Shown: positions 35,083 to 45,390 of the stretch, piece by piece | Layout of the letters: each line of letters starts with the position of its first letter | How positions within the stretch are numbered: position 1 is the first letter of the stretch | Origin: Synechococcus sp. 8F6 | GTDB lineage: Bacteria; Cyanobacteriota; Cyanobacteriia; PCC-6307; Cyanobiaceae | DNA length: 64,000 bases | Reading direction: 5' to 3' | NCBI RefSeq assembly: GCF_002252665.1 | Contig: NZ_NQKZ01000002.1 | Span: 178,568-242,567, forward strand | Notes under the pieces: model-generated | Seen by the model: only the letters and a program-made list of their open reading frames with translations | What the model was told of the DNA's origin: nothing | Database searches by the model: none | Made by a program: the position numbers and the translations under genes

Positions 35083-37794
35083 TCAGCTCCCCAGGCACTG
35101 CTGCACCACCTCGCCGGTATTGGGCGAAAGGGGAGCGGCGGCCAGCTGCTCGAGGGCGGCATGCATGGCGGCCGCGCGAGCCGGGCCGTAACTCTGCCAG
35201 CGGCTGAACACCTTGGCCAGGCGCGAAGCCGTGATCGGGTTGCGCTGGTCGAGCTCGGCGATCCGCGCCGCCATGAAGCGGTAGCCGGCGCCATCGGCGG
35301 CATGGAACACCGGCGCGTTGCCGGCCAGGCCGCCCAGCACGGCCCGCACCGAATTGGGCGCGGCCGGATCGAAGCGCGGGTGCTCCAGCAACCGCGCCAC
35401 CCGCTCCAGGCCATCGGCAAAGGGGGCCGAAGCCTCCAGGGCAAACCAGGCATCGAGGATGACGGGCTTGTCCTGCCAGCGCTGGTAGAACGCCTCCACC
35501 GCCTGCTGGCGCTCCGGGATGGGATGGCACTGCAAGGCCCGCAGACCGGCGCGGGCCAGGGTCATCGAGGGGCCCCGCACCGCCGCCGCCGCTGCCGCGC
35601 AGACGGCCGAGTCGCCAGCCGCCACCCGCCAGCTCCACACCGTGCCGGTGAGCAGCCGGTCGCCGTTGCCCTCGGGCCAGGCCAGGCCCCATTGGGGGGT
35701 GCAGCGCTGCAGGGCCATCGCCAAGGGCTCAGCCAGGGCGGCACCAAAGCGCTGCTGCAGGGCCATCAGGGCCGCAAACAGGGCCGGCGGATCGGGCTCG
35801 CCACCTGCTGCAGCAGCGGCATCCTCGAGCTCGGGCAGACCTGGCAGCGCCATCAGCACGCTGCGGCTGGCCTCCGACAACGACGGGTCGGCCAGGATCC
35901 GGCCGAAGGCATCGATCAGTTCCTCCTCCAGCAGGGCGTCGGCCGCGCCGGCGGCGCGGGCCAGCACCGCCTGACGCAGCAGCACCTGGCCCGCATCCCA
36001 GCGGGCGAAGGGGTCGGCATCGGCGGCGAGCAGATGCACCAGCTCGGCGGTGGGGCGCCCCATCTCCAGGATCACCGGCGCCGAAAACCGGCGCAGCAGC
36101 GACAGGGCCGGCGGATGGTGCTGCCGCGGCAACCCCACCAACCGCAGGGTCTGCTGGGGCCGATCGATCACCACCAGGCGGGTGCCATCGCCGGCGTGCA
36201 CGGCGGGCTTCGCCTCCCCCTCCAGTTGCACAGGCAGGGGCTCCCCGGCCTGGTCGAGCAGGCCCAGGGCCAGGGGAATCACCAAGGGCTGCTTATCGCT
36301 TTGGCCGGGGGTGGGCGGGGTGTGCTGCTCCACCTGCAGCTCCAACGCGCCGGCCTCCCCATCCCAGTGGCGCTGGATGTGCACGCGGGGGGTGCCGGCC
36401 TGGTGATACCAGCGGCGGAACTGGGCAAAATCAAAGGCAGGGATCGGGGCTCCCGATGCCCTGGCCTGCTCTCCGGCGTCCTGCATCGCCTGCACAAAGT
36501 CTTCGCAGGTGGCGGCGGTGCCGTCGTGACGGCTCACATACAGCGCCATCCCCCGCATGAACGTCTCCTCCCCAAGCAGGATGTGCAACATACGAATGAG
36601 TTCCGATCCCTTTTCGTAGATCGTGGTGGTGTAAAAGTTGTCGATCGCCTGGTAGGCATCGGGCTGCACGGGGTGGGCCGTGGGACCCGCATCTTCGCGG
36701 AACTGGGTGTTGCGCAGCATCGCCACGTTCTCGATGCGATTGAGGGCCGCGCCGTGCAGATCCTCCGTGAAACTCTGATCGCGGAACACCGTTAACCCTT
36801 CCTTGAGCGACAGCTGGAACCAGTCACGGCAGGTGATGCGGTTGCCGGTCCAGTTGTGGAAATACTCGTGGGCAATCACGCTCTCGATGCGCTCGAGCTC
36901 GCCGTCGGTGGCGGTTTCGGCATCGGCCAGCACGAGCTTGGAGTTGAAGATGTTGAGGCTTTTGTTCTCCATCGCGCCCATGTTGAAATGGCGCACCGCC
37001 ACGATGTTGAACTCATCGAGGTCGTATTCGAGGCCGTAGCGCTGCTCATCCCAGGCCATCGAGCGCTGCAGCGAGGCCATGGCGTGGGCGGTGTAGGGCG
37101 CATCGCCGGGCTCCACATGGATGCGCAGGGCCACCGGCCGGCCACTGGCGGTGGTGAAGCTGCCGCGCACCTCCTCCAGCTGGCCTGCAACCAGGGCAAA
37201 CAGATAGGAGGGCTTGGGGAAGGGATCGTCCCAGATCGCATAGTGGCGCGCTGCCCCCGTGGCCGGATCGGGGAGCAGCACTCCGGTGTCGATGCAATTG
37301 CCGTTGGAGAGCAGCACCGGGCAGCTAGCGCGATCCGCCTCGATCCGCACCCGGAAGCGGCTGAGCAGATCGGGGCGGTCGGGATGGAAAGTGATGCGGC
37401 GGAAGCCCTCGGCCTCGCACTGGGTGGTGAACAGGCCGCCGCTCACGTAGAGGCCTTCGAGGGTGCTGTTGGTTTCAGGATGGATGCGCACCCGGCTCTC
37501 CAGCACAAACGGGCCCTGGTGCGGATGAACGATCCGCAACTGCTCTGGCGTGAGCTCGTAAGCCTCCGCGGCCAGGGGCACGCCATCGAGGCGCAACTCC
37601 AGCAACTCCAGATCCACACCCTGCAGCACCAGGGGCTCGGGCGACGGGGCCTCTGGGGAGGGGGCCTCTGGGTTGGGCACAAAGGCCAGCCGGGCCGCCA
37701 CCTCGGTGTGGTCAGCCTGCAGCTGCACCGTCAGGTCGGTGCGCTCCAGCAGGAATGGCGCCGGGCGGTAATCGGCGAGGCGCACCAGGGCCAT
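35083..37794 (-). CDS. pepN: Aminopeptidase N
   Basis: M1-family zinc aminopeptidase of 903 aa. GAMENKSLNIFN (about residue 271) binds the substrate N-terminus, HEYFHNWTGNRITCRDWFQL (about 309) gives the HEXXH zinc site with the downstream glutamate in LKEGLTVFRDQ. Domain order matches E. coli-type PepN. A short duplicated acidic insertion (EAPSPEAPSPEP) lies near residue 46. It follows the 165-aa protein gene by 6 bases. Confidence 0.96.
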   Translation of the reverse strand: MALVRLADYRPAPFLLERTDLTVQLQADHTEVAARLAFVPNPEAPSPEAPSPEPLVLQGVDLELLELRLDGVPLAAEAYELTPEQLRIVHPHQGPFVLESRVRIHPETNSTLEGLYVSGGLFTTQCEAEGFRRITFHPDRPDLLSRFRVRIEADRASCPVLLSNGNCIDTGVLLPDPATGAARHYAIWDDPFPKPSYLFALVAGQLEEVRGSFTTASGRPVALRIHVEPGDAPYTAHAMASLQRSMAWDEQRYGLEYDLDEFNIVAVRHFNMGAMENKSLNIFNSKLVLADAETATDGELERIESVIAHEYFHNWTGNRITCRDWFQLSLKEGLTVFRDQSFTEDLHGAALNRIENVAMLRNTQFREDAGPTAHPVQPDAYQAIDNFYTTTIYEKGSELIRMLHILLGEETFMRGMALYVSRHDGTAATCEDFVQAMQDAGEQARASGAPIPAFDFAQFRRWYHQAGTPRVHIQRHWDGEAGALELQVEQHTPPTPGQSDKQPLVIPLALGLLDQAGEPLPVQLEGEAKPAVHAGDGTRLVVIDRPQQTLRLVGLPRQHHPPALSLLRRFSAPVILEMGRPTAELVHLLAADADPFARWDAGQVLLRQAVLARAAGAADALLEEELIDAFGRILADPSLSEASRSVLMALPGLPELEDAAAAAGGEPDPPALFAALMALQQRFGAALAEPLAMALQRCTPQWGLAWPEGNGDRLLTGTVWSWRVAAGDSAVCAAAAAAVRGPSMTLARAGLRALQCHPIPERQQAVEAFYQRWQDKPVILDAWFALEASAPFADGLERVARLLEHPRFDPAAPNSVRAVLGGLAGNAPVFHAADGAGYRFMAARIAELDQRNPITASRLAKVFSRWQSYGPARAAAMHAALEQLAAAPLSPNTGEVVQQCLGS

Positions 37795-37800
37795 GGGGAA

Positions 37801-38298
37801 TTACTTGCTGGGGGAGGGCTTGCTAGTGGAAGGTTTCGAAGGGGAGGGCTTGGCAGCGGGGGCAGGCTTAAGGGCCTCCTGCACCTTCGCCATCACATCG
37901 GCCGGCACCTCCTTGGGGCAGATCTCAGCAGCCCCGAGCACGGCGGAATTGATCGAGCCCTTGCGCAGGTCGTCGAGGCTGAGCGGCTTGGCTCCCACCT
38001 GGGTGATCACGCCGTCGTGCTGACCCTGAATCACCTGGGCGATGGTTTCGCCGGCGATGCCCACCGCCTTGTCAAAGGGCACGCCGGCCCCACGGGCAAT
38101 GCAGACATTCACCGCCGCAATGCGGGTGTAGAGGTTCATGTCCGCCTCCGTGGCAGGGGCCGCCTGGGCCGCCGCCGGCGCCAGCAGCAGGGGCAGCACT
38201 AACAGCGGAGCCACCAGCCAGGAGGCAGCCAAGGGAGCGGAACGGCGGGAGGTCACAGCAGGAAACGGGTGTCTTGAGATGCAGCCATGCTGCTGCAT
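37801..38298 (-). CDS. Exported conserved cyanobacterial protein of unknown function
   Basis: A protein of up to 165 aa with a strong signal peptide (SWLVAPLLVLPLLLAPAAAQA), a mature alpha-helical domain containing two cysteines (NVCIARG and AEICPKE), and a Lys-Pro-Ser repeat tail. Homologues in picocyanobacteria have been labelled cAMP phosphodiesterase, but I see no catalytic motif supporting that. GTG 38256 is an alternative start that would leave the upstream spacing free; ATG 38298 abuts the preceding stop. Confidence 0.7.
   Translation of the reverse strand: MQQHGCISRHPFPAVTSRRSAPLAASWLVAPLLVLPLLLAPAAAQAAPATEADMNLYTRIAAVNVCIARGAGVPFDKAVGIAGETIAQVIQGQHDGVITQVGAKPLSLDDLRKGSINSAVLGAAEICPKEVPADVMAKVQEALKPAPAAKPSPSKPSTSKPSPSK
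37804..37848. repeat. 15-bp tandem repeat, three copies, at the 3' end of a gene
   Basis: Units CTTGCTGGGGGAGGG, CTTGCTAGTGGAAGG and TTTCGAAGGGGAGGG at 37804-37848. On the coding strand they encode KPSPS/KPSTS/KPSPS at the extreme C-terminus. Confidence 0.92.
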
Positions 38299-38855
38299 CA
38301 GGCCAGGGCGTCGTGCGGGAGCGCAGCCCCGGCCTCCTCCACCCGGATTTCGTGGTGGGTTTCGGCCAGCTCCAGCGCGCCGTTCTTCCAGGAGTAGATC
38401 GAGCGGGCGCGGTAGCGGTCCTGGTCGACCAGGCGAACGTGTTCAAGGATGTCCCACTCCTGGTAGTGCGACTCAAAAATCAGCTCGTGCTCGTCCACCT
38501 GACGGATCTGGGTTTTGGTGGGCGTGCCACAGATGTAACCGCGGCTGCGCCACAGCTGATGCCCGCACAGGTAGGCCTCCATCGTTCCCGTCGGCACGAA
38601 ACGGGGTTTCTTGTCGAAAAACTCGAACTCCTGCTCCGGCCACCAGGTGAAGCGATAAGCCGCATCGCCCTCCACCGGCTCGCTGAAGGTTTCCACTCGC
38701 AGCATCATGTCGACGCGCAGCGACTCGCCGTCGTCAAAGAAATACAACCGTCGCGAGCGCCACAAGCCAAGGTTGCGGGCAAACCAACGACGCAGGTTGC
38801 TGTCGAGCTGAATCCGCGGCCGCGCTGGGGTGGGGAGATCCGAAAGCATGCTCAT
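38298..38855 (-). CDS. CpcS/CpeS-like phycobiliprotein lyase-family protein (putative)
   Basis: A 185-aa protein with the pattern expected for the CpcS/CpeS beta-barrel: an N-terminal helix before GLWRSRRLYFF, strands LRVDMMLRVETFSE and YRFTWWPEQEFEF, then LIFESHYQEWDILEHVRLVDQDRYRARSIYSWKNG region. CpcS/CpeS proteins attach bilins to phycobiliproteins; members of this branch may bind tetrapyrroles without being lyases. No phycobiliprotein gene is near. ATG 38855 is chosen over 38924. Divergent from sasA. Confidence 0.5.
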   Translation of the reverse strand: MSMLSDLPTPARPRIQLDSNLRRWFARNLGLWRSRRLYFFDDGESLRVDMMLRVETFSEPVEGDAAYRFTWWPEQEFEFFDKKPRFVPTGTMEAYLCGHQLWRSRGYICGTPTKTQIRQVDEHELIFESHYQEWDILEHVRLVDQDRYRARSIYSWKNGALELAETHHEIRVEEAGAALPHDALA

Positions 38856-38935
38856 GACATCCCGGCCCTTGGGCGCACGGCACTGGTTACCTCTGTCATA
38901 GCGAGGTTGGGCGGGTCTGGCCAAATCCCCATAGG

Positions 38936-40186
38936 GTGAACTGCGTGAAGGCCGAGCAACCCACCACCGAAGCCGTGGCTAACGCTGTCGTCGCAGAGAG
39001 CGTCGTCGCAAACAGCGCCGCAGCAGGCAGCGCCGCAGCAGGCAGTGCCGCAGCTGCTCGTGCGACGGAGCGTCAGGCCTTGAAGCTGCTGCTGGTGGCC
39101 GCCCAGCACCACCTGGCCAGCCCGGATCTGCGCAACCTGATTCAGTTCCTCAAAAGCGAGGAGTGCCGCTTCACGGTGAGCTTGGAGCTGGCCGACCCAG
39201 CCCGCCAACCGGAACTGCTGGAGCTGCATCGGCTGGTGGCCACACCGGCCCTGGTGAAGCTCGGCCCTCTGCCGAAGCAGGTGATCGCCGGCAATGCGAT
39301 CACCCAGAAGCTGCGCAGCTGGCTGCCGCGCTGGCAGCAGATGGAGGTGGTGACCAGCCTGGGCATGAGCCTGCGGCCCGCCGAGATCGATGGCAGCCGT
39401 ACCCGGCGGGAGCTGCAGCTGGAAGACCAGCTCCTGGTGCTGCGCCAGGAGAACGAAACCCTGATCGAGCGGCTGGGGGTGCAGGAACGGCTGCTGCGGA
39501 TGGTGGCCCACGAACTGCGGACGCCCCTGACCGCGGCCAAACTCGCCCTGCAAAGCCACACCCTTGGCCAGATCGATGAGCCCCGCTTCCGCGACGTGCT
39601 CACCCGCCGCCTCGACGACATCCAGGAACTTTCCAAGGATCTGCTGGAGGTGGGCACGACCCGCTGGGAGGCCCTGTTCAACCCCCAGCGTCTGTCGCTC
39701 GGCAAGGTGGCCGCCGAGGCGATCCTCGAGCTTGAAAAGCTGTGGGTGGGTCGCGACCTGGAGCTGATCTCCGATATCCCCGCCGACCTGCCCGATGTGT
39801 TCGCCGATCAGCGGCGCATGCGCCAGGTGCTGCTCAACCTGCTGGAAAACGCCCTGAAATTCACCCCCAATCGGGGCCGGGTGCACCTGACCCTGCTGCA
39901 CCGCACCGATCAATGGGTGCAGGTGAGCGTCTGCGACAGCGGACCGGGGATCCCCAAAGCCGAGCAGCAGCGAATCTTCCTGGATCGGGTGCGTCTGCCG
40001 CAAACCTCCGGCACCACCTCGGGCTACGGCGTGGGGCTGTCGGTGTGCCGACGCATCGCCGAGGTGCATGGCGGCCGCATCTGGGTGGTGTCCGAACCCG
40101 GTGAGGGGGCCTGTTTCCACGTCAGCGTTCCGGTCTGGAGCGGTCAGGCCCAACCCGCCTTGACGAAGGGTCCCCCTGACCCGTAG
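38936..40186 (+). CDS. sasA: Circadian output sensor histidine kinase SasA
   Basis: A 416-aa kinase with an N-terminal KaiB-like thioredoxin domain ([20 protein letters not shown]), a short coiled coil, H-box [10 protein letters not shown] (H192), N-box [11 protein letters not shown], and G boxes GPGIPKAE and [18 protein letters not shown]. SasA reads KaiC phosphorylation state and phosphorylates RpaA. The first ~40 residues are an Ala/Ser/Val-rich extension made of a 15-bp repeat. The start codon is GTG 38936 or GTG 38945. Confidence 0.93.
   Translation: MNCVKAEQPTTEAVANAVVAESVVANSAAAGSAAAGSAAAARATERQALKLLLVAAQHHLASPDLRNLIQFLKSEECRFTVSLELADPARQPELLELHRLVATPALVKLGPLPKQVIAGNAITQKLRSWLPRWQQMEVVTSLGMSLRPAEIDGSRTRRELQLEDQLLVLRQENETLIERLGVQERLLRMVAHELRTPLTAAKLALQSHTLGQIDEPRFRDVLTRRLDDIQELSKDLLEVGTTRWEALFNPQRLSLGKVAAEAILELEKLWVGRDLELISDIPADLPDVFADQRRMRQVLLNLLENALKFTPNRGRVHLTLLHRTDQWVQVSVCDSGPGIPKAEQQRIFLDRVRLPQTSGTTSGYGVGLSVCRRIAEVHGGRIWVVSEPGEGACFHVSVPVWSGQAQPALTKGPPDP
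38972..39046. repeat. 15-bp tandem repeat, about five copies, in the sasA N-terminus
   Basis: Units include GTCGTCGCAGAGAGC, GTCGTCGCAAACAGC, GCCGCAGCAGGCAGC and GCCGCAGCAGGCAGT, the last two differing by one base. They encode [15 protein letters not shown] and AAAGS before the KaiB-like domain. Confidence 0.95.
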
Positions 40187-40223
40187 CTTCCAACACAGCA
40201 ACGCCGAACAGCGTTGTGGCCTC

Positions 40224-40296
40224 GCCCCCATCGTCTAGAGGCCTAGGACACCTCCCTTTCACGGAGGCGACAGGGGTTCGAATCCCCTTGGGGGTA
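40224..40296 (+). tRNA. tRNA-Glu (UUC anticodon)
   Basis: A 73-base cloverleaf. The acceptor stem GCCCCCA pairs with TGGGGGT (one G-U at the end), the anticodon stem CCTCC/GGAGG holds loop CTTTCAC with anticodon TTC at 40258-40260, and the T-arm carries GGTTCGAATCC. CCA is not encoded. In cyanobacteria glutamyl-tRNA also feeds tetrapyrrole synthesis. Confidence 0.97.
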
Positions 40297-40498
40297 TCAC
40301 CAACCAAACAACGGCCCAAAGAGTTGCTTTTCGCAACGCTGAAGCCGGATCTCTTGACGAGCGATCGTGCTTCTCAAAGAGACATTTTTTTGCCGGTGTC
40401 GCGCTTGCCGACATCCACCCCAATCAAGCTGTTGAACAAGTTGTTCAACAAACAGAAATCCGCACAACCAACAGCACCTCCTGCCCAGCAGGGATGGT

Positions 40499-41074
40499 TC
40501 AGGACAAGGCGGCGCGGCGCTCGGCTTCGCGCTGCACCCCGCGCAGGTTGTTGGCCAGGTCTTCGCGCAGGCGCTGCTCGATCAGCCCGATCGGCATGCC
40601 CGGGCGACCCTGCACGGTGAGCTCATAGAAGAGATGGGTCACCCCGCCGGAGCGGCCGATCTGCCAAATGCCCTCGAACCGACGGAAGTCGCCGCGGCAC
40701 ATGCAGAACCGCAACTCGCCGGCGTCCCGATCTTCGACCAGCTCCAGTTCCACCTTGGCACTGAAGCTCAGACCACAAAATTGCTGGGTGCCCACCTGCT
40801 CAAGACCCACCCGGTTGCCCCGACGCCAGAGCTCGCGGGAGGAGGCCAGGTTGGGGATGTAGAGGTTGAGATTGGCGTAGTCGGTGAGCACGGCCCAAAG
40901 CCACTCTGGGTCGAGGGGCAGCCGCAGCTGCACCGCCAACCGCCGGGCTCCCTGGGGCAGCCGCTCCATCACCTGCTGGATGGTGTCGAGGCTGCAGGCG
41001 TCACTCACGACGGCCGAAGACGGGTCGCTGGGGGGCGGGTCGGAAGGGCGGGCCTGGGCGAGGAGCTGGGCCAA
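40499..41074 (-). CDS. SRPBCC (START/COQ10-like) family protein
   Basis: A 191-aa protein with the polyketide-cyclase/COQ10 pattern: RRLAVQLRLPLDPEWLWAVL, LTDYANLNLYIPNLASSREL, FSAKVELELVED and FRRFEGIWQI. Such helix-grip folds bind lipids or quinones. The N-terminal ~25 residues are low complexity. The 202 bases between it and the tRNA hold no gene that I can see. It is divergent from petH. Confidence 0.8.
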   Translation of the reverse strand: MAQLLAQARPSDPPPSDPSSAVVSDACSLDTIQQVMERLPQGARRLAVQLRLPLDPEWLWAVLTDYANLNLYIPNLASSRELWRRGNRVGLEQVGTQQFCGLSFSAKVELELVEDRDAGELRFCMCRGDFRRFEGIWQIGRSGGVTHLFYELTVQGRPGMPIGLIEQRLREDLANNLRGVQREAERRAALS

Positions 41075-41147
41075 AGGAGCACTGTCGAAGTGTGCTGGCG
41101 CACAAACCTAGCGGCGTCTCCTGGAAAACCGCAGCGGAAAGGTTCCG

Positions 41148-41153
41148 TATGAT
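41148..41153 (+). promoter_or_regulatory. Possible -10 element of petH
   Basis: TATGAT lies 30 bases upstream of the petH ATG. No good -35 hexamer is seen at the right distance, so this is a weak call by match and position only. Confidence 0.3.
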
Positions 41154-41176
41154 CAACGCGCTTTTGAGGGGGCTGA

Positions 41177-42361
<1,185 letters not shown>

Positions 42362-42405
42362 TATCGGGATGGACCCCCGGCAACGGTCGTCACCACCTCC
42401 CCTCA

Positions 42406-42432
42406 GCCCGCCTCCCCGGCGGGCTTTTTTTT
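42406..42432 (+). terminator. Rho-independent terminator of petH
   Basis: Perfect 7-bp GC stem GCCCGCC/GGCGGGC with a 5-base loop, followed directly by eight T residues (42425-42432), 45 bases after the petH stop. It is the clearest intrinsic terminator in the window. Confidence 0.95.
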
Positions 42433-42502
42433 GGCCAATCCCATACAGAAACCATCACAAAGTGGGCCAGCCGGTGGGCAGCGCCGCCTGGCCGGTTAAA
42501 CC

Positions 42503-44047
42503 ATGGGCACCGCGAAGGCATCCATGGGCAGCGTGCTCACCAATCCACTGCGGGTCGGCCTCCGCCAGGAGCGGGTGATTCCGCCCCAATGCCTGGTGAT
42601 CTTCGGAGCCAGTGGCGACCTCACCCACCGCAAGCTGATCCCGGCACTCTTCGAGTTGTTCCGGCAGCGGCGCCTGCCCAGTGAATTCGCGGTGTTGGGC
42701 TGCGCCCGCCGCCCCTGGAGCGACGCAGAATTCCGCCAGCGCATGGCCGACGCGATGGCCAGCGAGGTGGCCGAGCACCGCATGGCCTGGGAGCAGTTTG
42801 CGGCGGGCCTCTTCTACGAGTCGGTGGATCTCCAGGATCCGCCCACGATGGTGCGGCTCGGCCAGCGGCTCGAAGGCATCGACCGGCAGCGGGCCACCCG
42901 CGGCAACCGCACCTTCTACCTGTCGGTGTCGCCGAATTTCTACGGCAGTGGCTGCCGGGCCCTGGCCGCCGCTGGGCTGCTCAGCGATCCCGCCCGCAGC
43001 CGGGTGGTGATCGAGAAGCCCTTCGGTCGCGACTACGGCAGCGCCCAGGAGCTCAACCGGGTGGTGCGGGCCAGCGCCCAGGAAAACCAGATCTTCCGGA
43101 TCGACCACTACCTCGGCAAGGAGACGGTCCAGAACATCCTGGTGCTGCGCTTCGCCAACACGATCTTCGAGCCGATCTGGAACCGCAACTACATCGCCAG
43201 CGTGCAGATCACCGCTGCCGAAACGGTGGGGGTGGAGGAGCGGGCCGGCTACTACGAGAGCTCCGGCGCCCTGCGCGACATGGTGCAGAACCACCTCACC
43301 CAGATGCTGGCCCTCACCACGATGGAGGCGCCGGGCCGCTTCGATCCTGAGTCGATGCGCAACGAGAAGGCCAAGGTGATCCAGGCCGCGCGCCTGGCCA
43401 ACGAGGACAAACCCTGGAAGTGTTGCGTGCGGGGCCAGTACGGACCCGGCGGCTCCAGCACCCGGCCGATCGCCGGCTACCGCCAGGAGCCGGGGGTGAA
43501 TCCCGAGAGCACCACGGAGACCTACGTGGCGATGAAGCTGTTCATCAACAACTGGCGCTGGCAGGGTGTGCCCTTCTACCTGCGCACCGGCAAGCGGCTG
43601 CCCAAGCGGCTCTCCGAGGTGGTGCTCACCTTCCGGGAAGCACCGGTACACCTGTTTGATGCCGCCGGCGGTGCCCCCACCCCCAACCAGCTGATCCTGC
43701 GGATCCAGCCCGATGAAGGGGCCGAATTCAAGTTTGAGGTAAAGGCCCCTGGCTCCGGCATGCGCAGCCGGCCGGTGGATATGGCCTTCTCCTACGACGA
43801 CAGCTTCGGCGAGCCCAGCGATGAGGGCTATGTGCGTCTGCTGGCGGACGCCATGCTGGGGGATCCCACCCTGTACACCCGCAGCGACGAAGTGGAAGCC
43901 GCCTGGCGGCTGTACACCCCGTTGCTGGAGCTGATCGAAGACGCCCCGAACCAGCTGCCGGTGTACCCCTACGAGGCCCGCACCTGGGGCCCCGGCGCCG
44001 CCGACAGTCTGGTGGCCGAGGACGGCCTGGCCTGGCGTCGCCCCTAA
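42503..44047 (+). CDS. zwf: Glucose-6-phosphate 1-dehydrogenase
   Basis: First enzyme of the oxidative pentose phosphate pathway, the main night NADPH source. In 514 aa the NADP motif FGASGDLTHRKL, substrate motif RIDHYLGKETVQNIL with catalytic histidines, and the C-terminal domain with the cysteine region WKCCVRG are present. ATG 42524 is an alternative start. opcA follows after 23 bases including a T8 tract. Confidence 0.97.
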   Translation: MGTAKASMGSVLTNPLRVGLRQERVIPPQCLVIFGASGDLTHRKLIPALFELFRQRRLPSEFAVLGCARRPWSDAEFRQRMADAMASEVAEHRMAWEQFAAGLFYESVDLQDPPTMVRLGQRLEGIDRQRATRGNRTFYLSVSPNFYGSGCRALAAAGLLSDPARSRVVIEKPFGRDYGSAQELNRVVRASAQENQIFRIDHYLGKETVQNILVLRFANTIFEPIWNRNYIASVQITAAETVGVEERAGYYESSGALRDMVQNHLTQMLALTTMEAPGRFDPESMRNEKAKVIQAARLANEDKPWKCCVRGQYGPGGSSTRPIAGYRQEPGVNPESTTETYVAMKLFINNWRWQGVPFYLRTGKRLPKRLSEVVLTFREAPVHLFDAAGGAPTPNQLILRIQPDEGAEFKFEVKAPGSGMRSRPVDMAFSYDDSFGEPSDEGYVRLLADAMLGDPTLYTRSDEVEAAWRLYTPLLELIEDAPNQLPVYPYEARTWGPGAADSLVAEDGLAWRRP

Positions 44048-44070
44048 GTTTTTTTTCACCCCCTGCCCCC

Positions 44071-45366
44071 ATGTCGACCCAGCTCACCCTCCAGGCCCCA
44101 CTCGCCCTGCCGCCTGACGAGGTACCCAGCTACCTGGAGCGCCTCTGGAGCCAGGAACTGGGCAGTTCCCACGGAGCCACCACCTTCACCCTGGTGGTGT
44201 GGGAGGGCTCCTGGCTGGAGCAGCAGCTGGTGCGCTGCGGCCGTCTCGACGGCCCGATCACCGGCCTGCTCAACGAGACCGTGCTGGAGGCGGCCCGGGC
44301 CGCCGCGATCAGCTGCGGGCTGCCGCTGAGCACCGCGCCGATGGATCCCCAGCTGGCCTGGGCGATTGGCAAGCTGGGCGGCGACCACCACGCCGAAGAC
44401 CTGCGCGGGCAATTTGTGGAGGGGGCGATCAGCGCCCACATGCCGCGGCGGCTGATCACCCTGGCCCCCACCCTCGATGGCGGCCATCCCCTTGAAACCC
44501 TGGTGGCCGCCTACTGCCCCCTGCCGGAGGAAGGCAGCGGCGGCGACGCCTGCGGCGATGTGGTGGTGCTGCGCGGCGGCACCGGCGCCCTGAGCCAGAG
44601 CCTGGAGTTGGTGCAGCCGCTGATCAGCCCCGACCTGCCCTGCTGGGTGTGGTGGAACAGCAGCCTCGATGAGGCCCCGGAGGTGATGGCAACCCTGGCC
44701 AGCGGCCATCGGCGCCTGGTGGTGGATTCGTCGCTGGGCGATCCACGCCGCTGCCTCGACCTGCTGGTGGATCGCATCGATGCCGGCCAGCCCATCAACG
44801 ACCTCAACTGGCTGCGGCTGCGCAGCTGGCGGGAGTCGCTGGCGATGGTGTTTGACCCGCCGTCGCGGCGGGATGCCCTTAACCACGTGGTGCAGCTCGA
44901 CCTCGACGTGGAGGGCAGCAACCCGGTGAAGGGGCTGCTGCTGGCAGCCTGGCTGGCCGACCGGCTGGGGTGGCACCTGATCTCCACCTACCCAGTAGAC
45001 GGCGATGGCGCGGGCCAGGGCATCGGCGCTGAATTCGAGCGCACCGATGGCGAAACCGTGCGCTTCCGGCAGATGCCAGTGCCGGTGGGCGTGCCCAAAA
45101 CCCATCCGGGGGCGATGGTGGGCCTGCGGCTGATCTGCCAGAGCAGCCAGGGCTCCCCCCTGTGCGTGATTCTCTGCTCCGAGTCGGGCGGCTGCATGCG
45201 GCTCGAATCCGGCGGCATGGCGAGCATGGAACTGGCCGAGGAGGTGGTGCCGCTGCCGATGGAAAGTGAGGAGATGGAGATGGCGCGGCTGCTGTCGGGC
45301 GGCCACGACTCCACCAACCCCCTGCTGGCCGCCGCCGCGCCGATCGCCGCCAAACTGCTGCCCTGA
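44071..45366 (+). CDS. opcA: Glucose-6-phosphate dehydrogenase assembly protein OpcA
   Basis: A 431-aa allosteric activator of cyanobacterial G6PDH, redox-controlled through thioredoxin on its cysteines. Family segments include RRLITLAPTLDGGHPLETLVAAYCPLP region, SPDLPCWVWWNSSLDE and PVKGLLLAAWLADRLGW. It sits directly after zwf, the standard arrangement. Its stop codon is in a 14-bp tandem duplication. Confidence 0.95.
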   Translation: MSTQLTLQAPLALPPDEVPSYLERLWSQELGSSHGATTFTLVVWEGSWLEQQLVRCGRLDGPITGLLNETVLEAARAAAISCGLPLSTAPMDPQLAWAIGKLGGDHHAEDLRGQFVEGAISAHMPRRLITLAPTLDGGHPLETLVAAYCPLPEEGSGGDACGDVVVLRGGTGALSQSLELVQPLISPDLPCWVWWNSSLDEAPEVMATLASGHRRLVVDSSLGDPRRCLDLLVDRIDAGQPINDLNWLRLRSWRESLAMVFDPPSRRDALNHVVQLDLDVEGSNPVKGLLLAAWLADRLGWHLISTYPVDGDGAGQGIGAEFERTDGETVRFRQMPVPVGVPKTHPGAMVGLRLICQSSQGSPLCVILCSESGGCMRLESGGMASMELAEEVVPLPMESEEMEMARLLSGGHDSTNPLLAAAAPIAAKLLP

Positions 45367-45382
45367 GCCTGCTGCCCTGAGC
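45355..45382. repeat. 14-bp perfect tandem duplication spanning the opcA stop
   Basis: CTGCTGCCCTGAGC occurs at 45355-45368 and again at 45369-45382, each copy containing the TGA that ends opcA in the first. Confidence 0.96.
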
Positions 45383-45390
45383 ACCCCTGA

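Noticed and set aside
44048..44070. T8 tract between zwf and opcA as a terminator
   Set aside because: No hairpin precedes it, and zwf-opcA is normally cotranscribed.
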